A stretch of 64,000 nucleotides of DNA from Mesostigma viride. Lineage: Eukaryota > Streptophyta > Mesostigmatophyceae > Mesostigmatales > Mesostigmataceae. The position numbers and the translations under genes were made by a program. Within the stretch, counting starts at the first letter, position 1. Each line of letters opens with the position of its first letter. The notes beneath the pieces were generated by a model. That model made no database searches. It had not been told where the DNA came from and was given only the letters and a program-made list of their open reading frames with translations. Shown here one piece after another: positions 1-10,700 of this stretch. The DNA is taken from assembly GCA_009746045.1 (NCBI GenBank), contig RPFO01000175.1:1189001-1253000 (forward strand), given 5' to 3'.

Positions 1-1
1 G

Positions 2-1717
2 ATAGCTGCTGCAACGATTGAGGAAAATGTTGGCGATGGCTACTGTCCCTCTAGTGACACATATGGCGCCTATGGTTGGACCTCCTCTTCTCAACGTCTT
101 GCTTCTCCTAAGTGGGCCCGTTTTTGCCCAAATTACGCTGCTATTCGTGATGTGGTCGAGGATGTATATGCCACTAGTGTCGACCTGGACGTCCCTAAGT
201 CTTGGCAACAAGCTCGTTCTCTTCCTGCGTGGCAGTCCGCCATGGATAGCGAGATGGCTTCTATTCGTTCTCACAAGGTTTTTTCTTTGGTGAGTAGGTC
301 ATCTCTTCCTCGTGGCACTTCGGCCCTTCCTTCCCGTTGGGTGTATGCACGTAAGTCGGATGGACGTGAGAAAGCACGTTTTGTATGCAAGGGCTATGCC
401 CAGCGTGAGGGTGTTGATTTTCAGGACATCTTTAGCCCCACTGTTCGTTCCTCCACAGTGCGTTTGGCTCTTGCTTTTGCAGTCACGCATGGCTATACTC
501 TGCATCAATTAGACGTCCGCACTGCGTTCTTGTATGCTCCTTTAGAGGAGGATGTCTATGTACGTCCACCCCTGGGCTATGAGGAGTATGACGCCTCTGG
601 CGAGCTTCTTGTATGGAAGCTTCATCGCAGCCTGTATGGCACACGTCAGGCTCCGCGCAATTGGCATCGCACCTTCCGTTCTCATCTCGTGTCGGATGGT
701 GCAGTGCCTAGCGCTACAGACACATGTCTTTACCTTTATCCCAGTGCCAGGGGCTTTGTGTTTGTACATGTTGATGACATGATCGTTGCCAGCCCCTCTG
801 CCCCTTGGGTAGCCGCCTGGGTTTCTCGCCTTGGTACACGTTTTCAGCTGTCCGATTCGGACCACCCTTCCTTGTTTCTAGGTGTGTGTCTTTCTATTGA
901 CAGCGTCACCCGTTCCCTTGCCCTGCACCAGTCTCCCTACATCATAGAAATTGCTGCCCGCTTTGGGCTAGGTGAGAGTCGTGGTGTTCCCACCCCGGTT
1001 GTCCCGGGTGCCGTGTTGAGCGAGGGGGGACAGTGTGACCAATCGCAACGGGAGGTGTTCCAGCAAATAGTGGGGGCGCTCATCTACGTCACCCAATGGA
1101 CGCGGCCAGACGTGGCATTCGCTGTCAACCGCCTAGCGCAACAGATGCAATCACCCACGCTAGGTGATATGCAGGCTGCCAAGCGGGTCATCCGCTACCT
1201 GCTGGCAACCCACGGCCTCGGTCTCCGCTTCACTGGCGGGAGCCTTGAAGGCTGGTCAGATGCGGACTGGGCAAATGACGTCAAGACCAGGCGGTCTGTC
1301 AGCGGCAACCTGGTCATGTACGCTGGTGCCCCTATTGATTGGGCAAGCCGCCGCCAAACGGTGACCGCTCTTTCTTCATGCGAGGCCGAGTACATCGCTG
1401 CGGGCACCTTGCTGCAGTCGGTGCTCCCCCTGCGGAGGATCTTGATGGAGCTGACGGGCTCCACTACGGCTGCACCTACTCCGGTCTACTGCGACAACAC
1501 CGGTGCTGTGGCACTCTCCAAGGACCCGGTTCACCCCAAGCGCACAAAACACATTGACGTGCGTTTCCACTTCATTCGTGAGAAGGTGGAGGATGGTGAC
1601 ATCAATGTCCAACATTGCCCCGGTGAGGAGATGGTGGCGGATATCCTGACCAAGGCACTTCCGCGACCACGCTTCGAGCTGCTTCGAGGACGGCTCCTGC
1701 ATTCCTGTGTGACTTGA
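2..1717 (+). CDS. pol: Ty1/copia polyprotein, RT-RNase H part (element G, 5' end outside window)
   Basis: The frame is open from the window edge, so only the C-terminal part of a copia polyprotein is present. The reverse transcriptase copies element RNA into cDNA inside the particle; RNase H removes the RNA strand. RT landmarks in order are WVYARKSDG, ARFVCKGYAQREG, QLDVRTAFLYAPLEE, LHRSLYGTRQAPRNW and the catalytic FVHVDDM (HVDD at 767-778, where YVDD is usual). RNase H follows with WSDADWANDVKTRRSVSG, SSCEAEYIAAG, YCDNTGA, KRTKHIDVRFHFIRE and ADILTKALP, and the end is the normal copia C-terminus. Integrase, protease and gag lie upstream of the window. A polypurine tract and an LTR follow directly. 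No internal stop is seen in this part. Confidence 0.95.
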   Translation: MAAATIEENVGDGYCPSSDTYGAYGWTSSSQRLASPKWARFCPNYAAIRDVVEDVYATSVDLDVPKSWQQARSLPAWQSAMDSEMASIRSHKVFSLVSRSSLPRGTSALPSRWVYARKSDGREKARFVCKGYAQREGVDFQDIFSPTVRSSTVRLALAFAVTHGYTLHQLDVRTAFLYAPLEEDVYVRPPLGYEEYDASGELLVWKLHRSLYGTRQAPRNWHRTFRSHLVSDGAVPSATDTCLYLYPSARGFVFVHVDDMIVASPSAPWVAAWVSRLGTRFQLSDSDHPSLFLGVCLSIDSVTRSLALHQSPYIIEIAARFGLGESRGVPTPVVPGAVLSEGGQCDQSQREVFQQIVGALIYVTQWTRPDVAFAVNRLAQQMQSPTLGDMQAAKRVIRYLLATHGLGLRFTGGSLEGWSDADWANDVKTRRSVSGNLVMYAGAPIDWASRRQTVTALSSCEAEYIAAGTLLQSVLPLRRILMELTGSTTAAPTPVYCDNTGAVALSKDPVHPKRTKHIDVRFHFIREKVEDGDINVQHCPGEEMVADILTKALPRPRFELLRGRLLHSCVT

Positions 1718-1740
1718 GCTGTTAGTGGGCACGTCATTGG

Positions 1741-1751
1741 ACTAAGGGGGG
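1741..1751 (+). promoter_or_regulatory. Polypurine tract of copia element G
   Basis: A short ACTAAGGGGGG tract lies 24 bases after the pol stop and directly before the LTR start TGTCTGG. This is the normal position of the plus-strand primer. Element J has nearly the same tract (CTAAGGGGGG). Confidence 0.75.
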
Positions 1752-2446
1752 TGTCTGGATATTATTGTATCCACCTGCCCTGCCCACATTGTGCTTGTAT
1801 ATAGTCAGCTTGATAGAGATTTAATAGCTGGACTTGTAGCACTTTTTCCTACTCGATTTGGACTACGAATGGCTGAGATACGGCCTTCCAAAGTTATATG
1901 CACTATGGTCTTGCCAAGTAGACTAGTGTGTCAGCATATCACGTGACAATTGTGCTGACAACTGGCATGCCAACTGGCCTGAACATGTTGCTAGTTCATG
2001 AGGTAGATTCATGGTACAGTGACTACTGTTGTGTCAGATCTTACGTCAGTGTTTCTTGATTCCTGACAAGGATTCTAGATACTTTATTCCATGGACATGT
2101 GGCGAATGCCTAGAGCACATTGCTTAGTTTATTGACAGATGGCAGTTCCATATGATGGTTATTTGCATGTTGACAGATGGCAATCATTCCTTATGTTGTA
2201 TTTCAGCAAATGCCATCTGGCAATCACACAACAAATATTCTAGGAATCTAGAAGTGTTGCAACCCTTGCTTGACATGTGGCAGTTCTACCTTTGCCACCT
2301 AATTGCCTATATAATGAAATGAACAAAGGCAGCAAGGGCATCTCAAGCTGCCAATTTTCTGCGTGAACATTTTGTCTCTCAGTCTCTCACTTCCTCAGCC
2401 TTGATCTTGACCTGTGATCTGCAAGGAAGGATCATAAAAGAAAACA
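1752..2446 (+). mobile_element. 3' LTR of copia element G (right end approximate)
   Basis: It begins TGTCTGGATATTATTGTATC directly after the polypurine tract. The opening resembles the LTR of element J (53367), which shares the GGATATTATATCC-type palindrome and CCACCTG. A TATATAATG box near 2309 is a plausible U3 promoter. I place the right end at AAAACA (2446) from the CA terminus only. The 5' LTR is outside the window, so neither the end nor the target duplication can be confirmed. Confidence 0.6.
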
Positions 2447-2671
2447 GGGGTCGCTGGCGCAGCAGCAAAACTGTCGCCCACTATGTGGGATTGCACCGGA
2501 GCTTGGCCCTCACCCTTCCTGACGCCCTGGTTCGGGCTATCGCCGCCTGCCCCCCGCGCATTTGGCGGAGCGTCTTTTCTCTGCCTTCCTCTTAAGTTCC
2601 CTTCATTCTTGTCTTATGCGTCCACCGGTTTTTGTTTTGCCCCTGGCTTGGGTCGCCAGGGAGGGATGTAA
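2447..2671 (+). other. Unrecognised ORF tail after LTR of G
   Basis: One frame is open from inside the LTR to a stop at 2595 and reads WRSSKTVAHYVGLHRSLALT followed by an alanine- and proline-containing end. It could be the target ORF into which G inserted, but I do not recognise it. The rest, to 2671, contains GGTCGCCAGGGAGGG, part of which recurs near 15628. Confidence 0.25.
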
Positions 2672-2806
2672 GGGTAAGGCTAGCCTTTTTGGACATAAAG
2701 TGTTCCCATGGGTAAGGATGGCCAGTTGAGGGCCACTTCCCGATGTGCTCTACTTATTGTTTTAATAATGAGTCTGGTTACCTTGGAGTTCCACGGTTAA
2801 TAGAAT
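2672..2806 (+). repeat. 135-bp direct repeat, copy 1 (TRIM-like unit)
   Basis: It starts GGGTAAGGCTAGCCTTTTTG and ends CCACGGTTAATAGAAT. It matches 3222-3356 with a single difference that I can see (AATAATGAG against AATAAAGAG). The two copies flank 415 bases without coding potential, so the 685-bp whole resembles a terminal-repeat element in miniature or a partial tandem duplication. There are no clean TG...CA ends. Confidence 0.7.
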
Positions 2807-3221
2807 CGGGGTTCTCTGAACATAGTTTCTTTATAGTGATACGGAAGGGGAGCCGCTGATGCTAGGTGAAATAGAGCTGGGTGATGTGATCGTAATACTT
2901 AAGGTTGATTAGGCTTCTAGTGTACGAGTATTACGGATGATATGGCCTAATTGTTGCGGCCCATACCTTGACGGTGTGCTGAGTACCTTGACGACGGATT
3001 TTTGCGTCTAGGTTCTCCTAGCAGATCTGTGATTGCGGACGGGTTTGCAACAAGCAATATCTGAAGTAAAACTTGACGGCTAAAACTGTTTAGAGGCCGT
3101 TGCCGGATCTGGCCGTTGGTAGAGAGCCGTTGGCCTTGAAACACGATAAAAGCTTGCTCACCTAGCTCATGGCGGTCTCTTTTGTTTTCCCACCCGCCCT
3201 CCTTGTGTGTTGCCTGTTTGG
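2807..3221. other. Spacer between the two 135-bp repeats
   Basis: There is no coding signal beyond short random frames. It contains no recognisable primer-binding site next to copy 1. Confidence 0.5.
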
Positions 3222-3356
3222 GGGTAAGGCTAGCCTTTTTGGACATAAAGTGTTCCCATGGGTAAGGATGGCCAGTTGAGGGCCACTTCCCGATGTGCTC
3301 TACTTATTGTTTTAATAAAGAGTCTGGTTACCTTGGAGTTCCACGGTTAATAGAAT
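3222..3356 (+). repeat. 135-bp direct repeat, copy 2 (TRIM-like unit)
   Basis: Second copy of the 2672-2806 sequence. Its last bases (TAGAAT) touch the outer tip of the long inverted repeat that starts at 3356. Confidence 0.7.
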
Positions 3357-4486
3357 TTTAAGTCACCCAGGTAAAGTTTTTATGCTGAAGCTGTACGTCT
3401 CATAAAAACACACTATATCTAGACATGCATATCTGGTTTCACATGGACCTCATGAAATCACATCATCCCATGGCACGCATTCCTGCATTCACATGTGCTG
3501 GGTTTTCTACTCCAGTTCAGACTCATAAGACTCGCTATCGCTGTCCACCCTAATAGGGCGTTTCTGCCGCGCCTTGTTATTGCAATCTTGTAAGACTTTC
3601 TCAATGAGGGTGTCATCATCCAAGTCATTGTTACGCAGAGGGCGTCGCACCTCAGCGAGGATGGCGTCCATGACTATAACAGCGCTCGCTCTATGGCACG
3701 TGCAATCACATGCAGTGAGTGGTCACCCAACTATGGCGATACCATGATCTCAAAAGCAGATTGCGCACGGGGATAGTCCAGACCCCTTCCATAGTACACT
3801 CTCCTGCTAACCATGCAGGAATTTGGTTTCCTCCTGCCAACCATGCAGACAAGTGGCCAGTCTTCATCATATGTGATAGCGTCCTAACAAGGTTTGGCTC
3901 GCGACTAATCCAGGCATGATCGTTGAACCAGCACACGGCTGCACTTCTGGTAAGTTGTACGCATTGAGACACAATGTGTCAGATTCATGCAACATATACT
4001 CGATCTATCTCCTACTTTTTTGTTTATCTTCTTCGTCAATACAATGTTCATACAGAATGTCGAACCCAGCTTAATTTTCCGATTTCAGGGGTACCCAAAC
4101 ATGCCAGAAAACTTGGTCTTGTGGCGCTTTGTACCCTCCGTACAAACTCGGTGTCTTGCTAAATGCCGACTAGAATGGTACAAAGGCTCCCCGACGTCAT
4201 CGACCGCCTCGTCTTCATATTGCATGAGCCTCGTCCACGTCCACCTCGCCTTGCATGGCCTTCTGCCTGCACACAAGATGCATAGGCGACGCTGAAACAA
4301 GGAAATCAAGGCCATAGACCATCCAACTTCTGATTAGACGGTCGGCTGAAAAACATTTCTGGATGAAAATGACGGACAGTAAAACCGTGGCAGATTCCTA
4401 AAACGTGGCAGATTATAAACCAATGTCGCGTTTGAGATTATAAACCAATGTCGTGACCACCATGGGCGTTACTTGCATAGGCTTCC
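3356..4486 (+). repeat. Left long inverted-repeat arm of H
   Basis: It reads as the reverse complement of 13147-14269 from the tip inward to about GTGACCACCATGGGCGT. It contains two close copies of CTAACCATGCAGGAATTTGG and CCAACCATGCAGACAAGTGG, and a short conserved reading frame on the minus strand (3489-3671). Confidence 0.8.
3489..3671 (-). pseudogene. Short conserved frame in left arm of H, with in-frame TAG
   Basis: The minus strand reads MDAILAEVRRPLRNNDLDDD and ends PIRVDSDSESYESELE, TAG, KTQHM. The mirror copy in the right arm (13954-14136) has CAG in place of the TAG, and it keeps the same start, length and stop. I do not know the protein. The acidic, serine-rich tail resembles the end of a larger ORF or a last exon. 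The stop makes this copy non-functional unless read through. Confidence 0.4.
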
Positions 4487-4850
4487 ACTAGGAAGTCGGC
4501 GGAAATTCGCACTGAGATTTCTTGAGATTGTCCTGAGTTTTTTTTTTATTAATCTTGAGAAATCCTGAGATGTCTTGAGAATGTCTTGAGATTAATCTTG
4601 AGTTTTCCTGAGATTGTCCTGATTTTTCCTGATTTTTTCGTCTTCACAAAATCTGGTAAGTGCACACCTCGGGTCCTGAGATTTCTGGTGAAAAACTCAG
4701 GTCTTGAGATTTTGACTTTGTAGTGAAAATCTCAGGACAAAATCTCAGGACAATCTCAGGACAAAAAAACGAGTAGAATCTCAAGAAAATCAAGAACGTG
4801 CACAGGCGAATTCTCCAGCCATTCTGGGACAAAAAAATGGTGTTATCAGG
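4487..4850 (+). repeat. CTGAGA/TCTCAGG-rich degenerate array, left side of H
   Basis: Many short copies of CTTGAGA, CCTGAGA, TCTCAGG and CCTGATTTTT occur in both orientations, starting just inside the shared ACTAGGAAGTCGG motif. A matching array lies inside the right arm (11600-12010). The motif halves form TCCTGAG/CTCAGGA palindromes. Subterminal motif clusters like this often bind transposase in large DNA elements; that role is an inference. Confidence 0.55.
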
Positions 4851-5394
4851 GACCGTCAGAAATACAACAATGCAAGATGATTACAACAGGGGCATGACTC
4901 GATCACAATCAGTGCATTTATTACATTGATAAATATTATTTAAAAAATCTTTTATTCATAGGCAAAAAATAAATCACAACAAAAAGAGGATTGTTTCTTC
5001 ATCGTTTGGCAGATCTTGTAGATCATTTGGTTCTTCATTTACTCTGCCAAACTGTGCTTCGTTGCACATTTACCTGCACGCATAAACCAGGAAGGGGGAA
5101 AAACAGCATTAAACAGGACCATGATTAGAAACGCTGGGCTGCAGCATGTGCACATGTACACCTAACCAGACCAAAGGCATAGCAAACAACATCATGCTCG
5201 GCATAAAAAAATATACTTCTGACTGGTACAAAACATTGAAAGGGTGACCCAAGTGAAAGCCTAGCACCGCCATTATTGAGATGTGCAAGACCAAGAAACC
5301 ACGACATTGCATAGACCGATGCGTTGAAAAAGGGAAAACACGTTTATTAACTGTGAAGCTCCAGGGTAACTAGACTAAATTTCTGCTTCTAGTC
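4851..5394. other. Interior of H, no gene seen
   Basis: AT-rich sequence with short random frames only, and no motif that I can name. Confidence 0.5.
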
Positions 5395-5815
5395 ATGAAG
5401 CTGCTTGGAGATCGAGTGCTTGCATGTGGGGGGTGGCTGGCATGCATTCGTTGGTGTGGTGGGGAGCTGCCATGCATGCGTGGGTTTAGGGGGGGCTGGC
5501 ATGCGTGCGTGGGTGTGGGGGGTGGCTGCATGGCATGCGTACGTTGGCATGAGGGGGGTGGCTGGCATGCATCAGTGGGTTTATGGGGGGGCTGCCATGC
5601 ATGCGTGCATGTGGGGGGGGGCTGGCACGCGTGTGTGGGTTTGCAGGGGGGCTGGCATGCATGCGTGGGTTTGTGGGATGGCTGGCATGCATGCGTGCAT
5701 GTGGTGGGGAGCTGCCATTCATGCGTGGGTTTAGGGGGGGGTGGCATGCGTGCCTGGGTTCGTGGGGTGGCTGCCATGTGTATACATTGGTGAGGGGGGT
5801 GGCTGGCATGCATAA
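5395..5815 (+). repeat. G-rich minisatellite
   Basis: Roughly ten degenerate copies of a unit of about 40-47 bp built on GGGGGGCTGGCATGCATGCG. The frames that run through it on both strands (CHACV-type and CQPP-type repeats) are products of the repeat and are not annotated as genes. Confidence 0.8.
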
Positions 5816-6027
5816 GTAGGCCCGCGGTGCCCCTGATTGCTGTCTGGCCCCTACTGTAATCATGTGGATGTGGCTGGCTGCCTGCCCGCCTGTTTGCCGC
5901 ATCCCCCAACCCCATGGCCCAAGGCTCGTGGCTCGAGCCTCATGGCTCATGCCCCATGTCCCCTGCCCCTTGGCCCCTGCCTGCCAGCCTACCTGTGCTG
6001 CATACCCTTGCAGCCTCCCCTGCCTCG

Positions 6028-6120
6028 CCTGGCCTGGCCTGGCCTGGCCTGGCCTGGCCTGGCCTGGCCTGGCCTGGCCTGGCCTGGCCTGGCCTGGCCT
6101 GGCCTGGCCTGGCCTGGCCT
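6028..6120 (+). repeat. Pentanucleotide repeat (GGCCT)18
   Basis: Eighteen perfect GGCCT units fill 6031-6120, after CCT at 6028. The Pro-Gly-Leu-Ala-Trp type frames on both strands come from the repeat alone. Confidence 0.95.
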
Positions 6121-6156
6121 CTCTGCCCTCCCGCCCGCCCATGCGATCCACATGCC

Positions 6157-6480
6157 ATGGATGAAAAATGCCAAGAAGATAGTATGGCCCCGCCGGCACC
6201 ACGAATCACCTGGTTGATCAACCAATGGGATAGCCTGCACAATCAGATAGAAACACAGCAGACCCAGCAAAGCAAGATTCAGGTTGTAAGCCAGTGGAGA
6301 TCACTTTTGACTTGCTTAATGAAGAAATACAACACACCTTCTATTGTCACACCTTCTATGAACAAATGGTTGATTGATAACCTTATACACCACGTAAACA
6401 TGTTACCAGACGCGCTCTTCAGCCCAGTGAAAATCCACGTGCGAAGTAAGGCAGATTATCTTACGCAGAAAGCACCATGA
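6157..6480 (+). CDS. Unrecognised 107-residue ORF inside H
   Basis: The frame starts MDEKCQEDSMAPPAPRITW and continues as a hydrophilic, helix-like protein with QWDSLHNQIETQQTQQSKIQ, MKKYNTP and SPVKIHVRSKADYL. The composition looks protein-like and unlike the neighbouring repeats. No domain is recognised. It could be one exon of a longer gene carried by H; the upstream frame is open through the GGCCT repeat, so I chose the first ATG after the repeat. Confidence in a real gene is low. Confidence 0.3.
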   Translation: MDEKCQEDSMAPPAPRITWLINQWDSLHNQIETQQTQQSKIQVVSQWRSLLTCLMKKYNTPSIVTPSMNKWLIDNLIHHVNMLPDALFSPVKIHVRSKADYLTQKAP

Positions 6481-7572
6481 AGGTCAGCCAGTACAGCAGT
6501 AAATGACGCCCTAAACTCGTGACCAGGCAAGCATCCAGAGGAGCTTTCCATGACCACTATATATTCCAGAAAATAGCATCGCAGATCCTTTGGCAACGGA
6601 CGCTCACACAGGAAATGCGAGGGACGATGAAGATGGCGTCCTGTACAGGTAAGAAATTATAACGCAGCCCCCTGCTACGCTATGTCTTGCTACGCTAGGC
6701 GAATTCGGCGAAATGGAAAGAACGCAACCGTGGAAACGCAACAGAAAGAGAGCAGGCACTACCCCGGTCATCGAAACAAACGACTCACCATCGGCATCGC
6801 CAGCGTACGTCCCATGGCAACAAATCCAGCGTTCATTCCTGCGGACTAGGTGATTAAGCATGGACTTGACTGCGAACAACGGCTACGTCAAACGCGTTTT
6901 TTTTTAATTTTGCGCAAAAAAAAAGATTGCGACTAGGTCACATCCGTAGCCAGCGGCAGGCGGAATGTCTCGAGTGATTCCAGCCAAGCGATCTTCCGTA
7001 TTGTCATGACAGCTTACCTTTCCACTGGTTACTACTCGTCTCAAAGCCTTTTAGAACAGTCGGAGCCGCAAACTGCCGATAAATTTACAGGTACAGTAAC
7101 TAGTATTCACCAATGAAAGCCACAGGCATTTCAAAAATTGCCGTCCTGCCAGACCCTAGAAAACGCTCGGTCCTGCCTTTGCCGGACAACCATTGGAGCA
7201 GGTTATAAAGTGCGACAACGATTTCTGATTGTTGGCTGACAGACTGACAGCCGACAATTAGTAACGCAAAGTCACTGAAGCAAATAGGCAGTGAGAACAT
7301 TCTACAAAAGAGCTCTTAGTTCGGGCTTTATAGAAGTAGTACCTGCCTAAATTGGAACAAGGATACGGTGCCGGCATCCGTTTATTCCGAAGCCGGTACG
7401 GGCAAGGCTAGGGAACCGGCGTGGGAATAAACTGAACTGAACATAACTGAAATAAAGGCCGTTATGGTGCCGTGAAATAGCCGCATGACGACAGTGCCGT
7501 TCCAAACTTTCAACTTCGCGCCCTACCTCTCTTAACCGTTACCTGGTAGACCGTTGGTCTAACGAGCGAAAA
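6481..7572. other. Interior of H, no gene seen
   Basis: Only short frames occur. Around 7370-7470 the sequence holds several GCCGGTA/CCGGCAT-type words and an AAATAAAGG that could be a poly(A) signal, but nothing definite. Confidence 0.4.
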
Positions 7573-7712
7573 ATTTAGAAAGGTTGCGATTAGGCAACGC
7601 GACCTTGCACCTAGCCGCACCCATGAACGCCTTCAGCAGCCAGACAATGTTAGGCAACACAACCCTGCACCTAGCCGCACCATTCCATAAACGCCTTCAT
7701 CAGCCATGTTAG
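7573..7712 (+). repeat. Tandem duplication of about 65 bp
   Basis: Two adjacent copies share TTAGGCAAC, CTTGCACCTAGCCGCACC or CCTGCACCTAGCCGCACC, and AACGCCTTCA.CAGCC. Confidence 0.7.
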
Positions 7713-7802
7713 GCCGGAATAGACACGGCATTTCCACTTTGGGATTCGCACTAGTCAAGTCACTTGCTCAGATAGTATATCACTAGCTCTGACCCGCCTT
7801 CA

Positions 7803-8185
7803 AGCGGTTTGGTAGTGCAGCGGCTGTGTGTGGTTCTACCAAACGACTTTCAGAAGTATGTGCCTACTCCATGGCCCCATCGGGGCAAGTAGCGGGGGCG
7901 CTTGCAGAATGTAAGTGATGCTGCGCCTATACCGAACCCCGTCTTTGCCGCCATGAACCATGACTCCGGACGGAGCTGCGATGACGAAAAGATGGTTGAA
8001 AGTCGCGGGTTGCTGTTCTGTAGTTGCCCCAATGCTGTTCTGTAGTGCTCCGATTGATGTGAGCTGATAGCGGCCTCTTCAATACCTTGAGTTTTGCACG
8101 TGCTCACGTGGGGCCATGGAGTAGGCACATATTTCTCAAAGTCGTTTGGTAGAACCACACACAGCCGCTGCACTACCAAACCGCT
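7803..8185. repeat. Inverted repeat (77-bp arms), MITE- or foldback-like
   Basis: The left arm 7803-7879 (AGCGGTTTGGTAGTGCAGCG ... ATGGCCCCA) is nearly the reverse complement of the right arm 8109-8185. About 230 bases lie between. The arms can form a long hairpin. No target duplication is obvious. Confidence 0.8.
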
Positions 8186-8217
8186 CGCGTGGCAAGAGCC
8201 GCACTGCTGGCAAGTCC

Positions 8218-8394
8218 ATGGCAGCGGCTAGTGTCAGCGCATCGAGCCCTGATGACATAGCTAGTGTTTCGTCGTTCAGCAGCAACGGTGAGGCATGCAT
8301 TCCCTCACAAAGGAGAAGTGAGAGGCAGCGTGCTGTAGTAAATTATGCGGACAACTCTGACAGTGCTGCATACACTGATGAGGAGTGGCATTGA
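8218..8394 (+). other. Short ORF tail, serine-rich with RQRAVVNYAD end
   Basis: The frame is open from inside the right arm of the foldback and contains MAAASVSASSPDDIASVSS and RRSERQRAVVNYADNSD before a stop at 8394. The basic-then-acidic tail resembles the end of a transposon protein. I cannot name a family, and the start is unknown. Confidence 0.25.
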
Positions 8395-8513
8395 TTATAT
8401 TTCTGGCAATGATGCCTGTAATGTAACTTGTTGTGTGCTTGTCGCACTGCATTATCAAGGAGACAGCCAGCGCAGGCCAGAAATCGGGAGAATCCGGACC
8501 ATGCATTATATTT

Positions 8514-9122
8514 TCGGTTTTCTCTGAATATAGTTTAATTAACGCATGCGGGAAAGATAAGGCCGCCATGCCTTGGCCTGGATGTGGAAGGCTGTCTGCG
8601 ACATGGGCTGACTAATTCGATCTGTACAAAGGTTTTCCTGCTCGCCCGAATTTTCCTTGGATGACCCGGTTGTTTATAAGGGTCGGTGGCTATTAATTAG
8701 CGGTCCGAGAAAATTAATTGTAGGTTTTATACGACTTGCTTGCAAAGATTCGTGTTTGGTTGCACCAGCTGAGGTTAGGTGGGGACCTGTAGGGTCGGCT
8801 GGTTGCTTAACGAATCTTTGGCTGATTTGGGTTCTTTAGTGAGTCGTGATTAATTATTGTATAGTGGATTCGGACCGGCCCAAGGGGGCGATGGGCGAGT
8901 TTTATGTTTGTCAGTCGTGGGAACCTTGTACAACTACCTGTACGGTTAACGCACTAGCCTGGGGGTGCGTGGCCACGTTGTTTGTAGTGGCGTTTTCAGC
9001 ACTGTTCAGGCCGGCGGGTGACGCATGCCGGTGTTAATTAATTTAGGATGATGTCAGCTCGTGTGTCGGCGGGCCATGCCTTAAGCAAGCTAGGCAGGCA
9101 ATGATCCGCAGTTGTTTCTTTC
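8514..9122 (+). repeat. 0.6-kb direct repeat, copy 1
   Basis: It begins TCGGTTTTCTCTGAATATAG and ends AATGATCCGCAGTTGTTTC. It is nearly identical to 10087-10698, which carries a small insertion near 10456. The ends are not TG...CA, so this is not a standard LTR pair. Confidence 0.85.
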
Positions 9123-10086
9123 ACAATGGCGGCAATGGCCGCCTGTGCAAAATTGCACATTCTAGCGCGGGTTGCATCTGTCTTGTAGCCGAGGCAGATG
9201 GTGGCACAACCGCTAAGTTGTTCGACCAAGCATAGTATAGTTGGTCGTGCAACGGAAAGAAAATTTAAATTTACCCCCATGTCGTTTTCCCCGGCTGCGG
9301 GTCTTTTTGACATGGGCGAAGGATGGGGCGCTACTCCGGCGGTTTGGCCAGCTTCGGCGGAGCTGTTTATAAGTTTCTAAAACAGCTCTAGTGTCACATC
9401 GCAGGCTTGCCACCTTGCGATGGTGCGTGGGAAGTGACCTGGACTCAAAAGGTCCTGAACCAGGTTCCTGTCAGCAACGGCCTGTTTTTTTCATAAATTA
9501 TTTTTTGTGGCGGCAGGTACGTTGTCCAGCTGCCCCTGCCGAGGGGGGGTGGTTGGGGACAATAGGAGCCGCACGAGAGTTGCGCTCCGAAGCTAGAAAT
9601 TTCCCTATTGCGAGACTCGAGTTGGGGAGGGCGTCTTAGCCGAGGCGAGGCTACGCCAGACCTTTGTCGTTCCTTTTCGTCTCAGCACCTGCTGCGCGGC
9701 TTAGTCTATTATGGTGTCGTAAAACCTCTTTCCTTTTTGGACGGTTCCGGAATTGCGAAATGCTGGCTCTTTTTGAGGGCTTGCTTTTGGGGTGGTCACC
9801 GGCTTGTGTCGCATTGTAACCAGCGGGCCCCTGCGGGGGTTAATATAGCCTAGCGCGGGCTGAGTCGCCATTTAAGATGTTGCGACACGCTCTTTCGCGC
9901 ACGGTGGTCATGAGTTTAATCGGCGCAATGGGGTTGGCGCCAGGGGGGGTAATTGGGTGGAGGCTTCTTGCTTCCGCGTGCGGATTGAGAAACCTTAAGG
10001 CCACTGTTAACTGCTGCATTTGTGGCAGGGCTCCACTTATTGTATTCAATCAAATGCTGGTCTTCTTGGGAGCTGAGTGATCTTAA
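9123..10086. other. Spacer between 0.6-kb direct repeats, no gene seen
   Basis: 964 bases with short frames only. It contains CCTGAACCAGGTTCCTGTCA near 9452 and no recognisable domain. Confidence 0.45.
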
Positions 10087-10698
10087 TCGGTTTTCTCTGA
10101 ATATAGTTTAATTAACGCATGCGGGAAAGATAAGGCCGCCATGCCTTGGCCTGGATGTGGAAGGCTGTCTGCGACATGGGCTGACTAATTCGATCTGTAC
10201 AAAGGTTTTCCTGCTCGCCCGAATTTTCCTTGGATGACCCGGTTGTTTATAAGGGTCGGTGGCTATTAATTAGCGGTCCGAGAAAATTAATTGTAGGTTT
10301 GTTACGACTTGCTTGCAAAGATTCGTGTTTGGTTGCACCAGCTGAGGTTAGGTGGGGACCTGTAGGGTCGGCTGGTTGCTTAACGAATCTTTGGCTGATT
10401 TGGGTTCTTTAGTGAGTCGTGATTAATTATTGTATAGTGGATTCGGACCGGCCCAAGAAGGGGCCGATGAGCGAGTTTTATGTTTGTCAGTCGTGGGAAC
10501 CTTGTACAACTACCTGTACGGTTAACGCACTAGCCTGGGGGTGCGTGGCCACGTTGTTTGTAGTGGCGTTTTCAGCACTGTTCAGGCCGGCGGGTGACGC
10601 ATGCCGGTGTTAATTAATTTAGGATGATGTCAGCTTGTGTGTCGGCGGGCCATGCCTTAAGCAAGCTAGGCAGGCAATGATCCGCAATTGTCTCTTTC
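10087..10698 (+). repeat. 0.6-kb direct repeat, copy 2
   Basis: Second copy of 8514-9122. Its right end joins the REL endonuclease fragment almost at once, unlike copy 1. Confidence 0.85.
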
Positions 10699-10700
10699 CA

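Noticed and set aside
5370-6242. Long Cys/His/Gly- and Pro/Gln-rich frames on both strands
   Set aside because: They follow the minisatellite and the GGCCT repeat, whose unit lengths keep all frames open.
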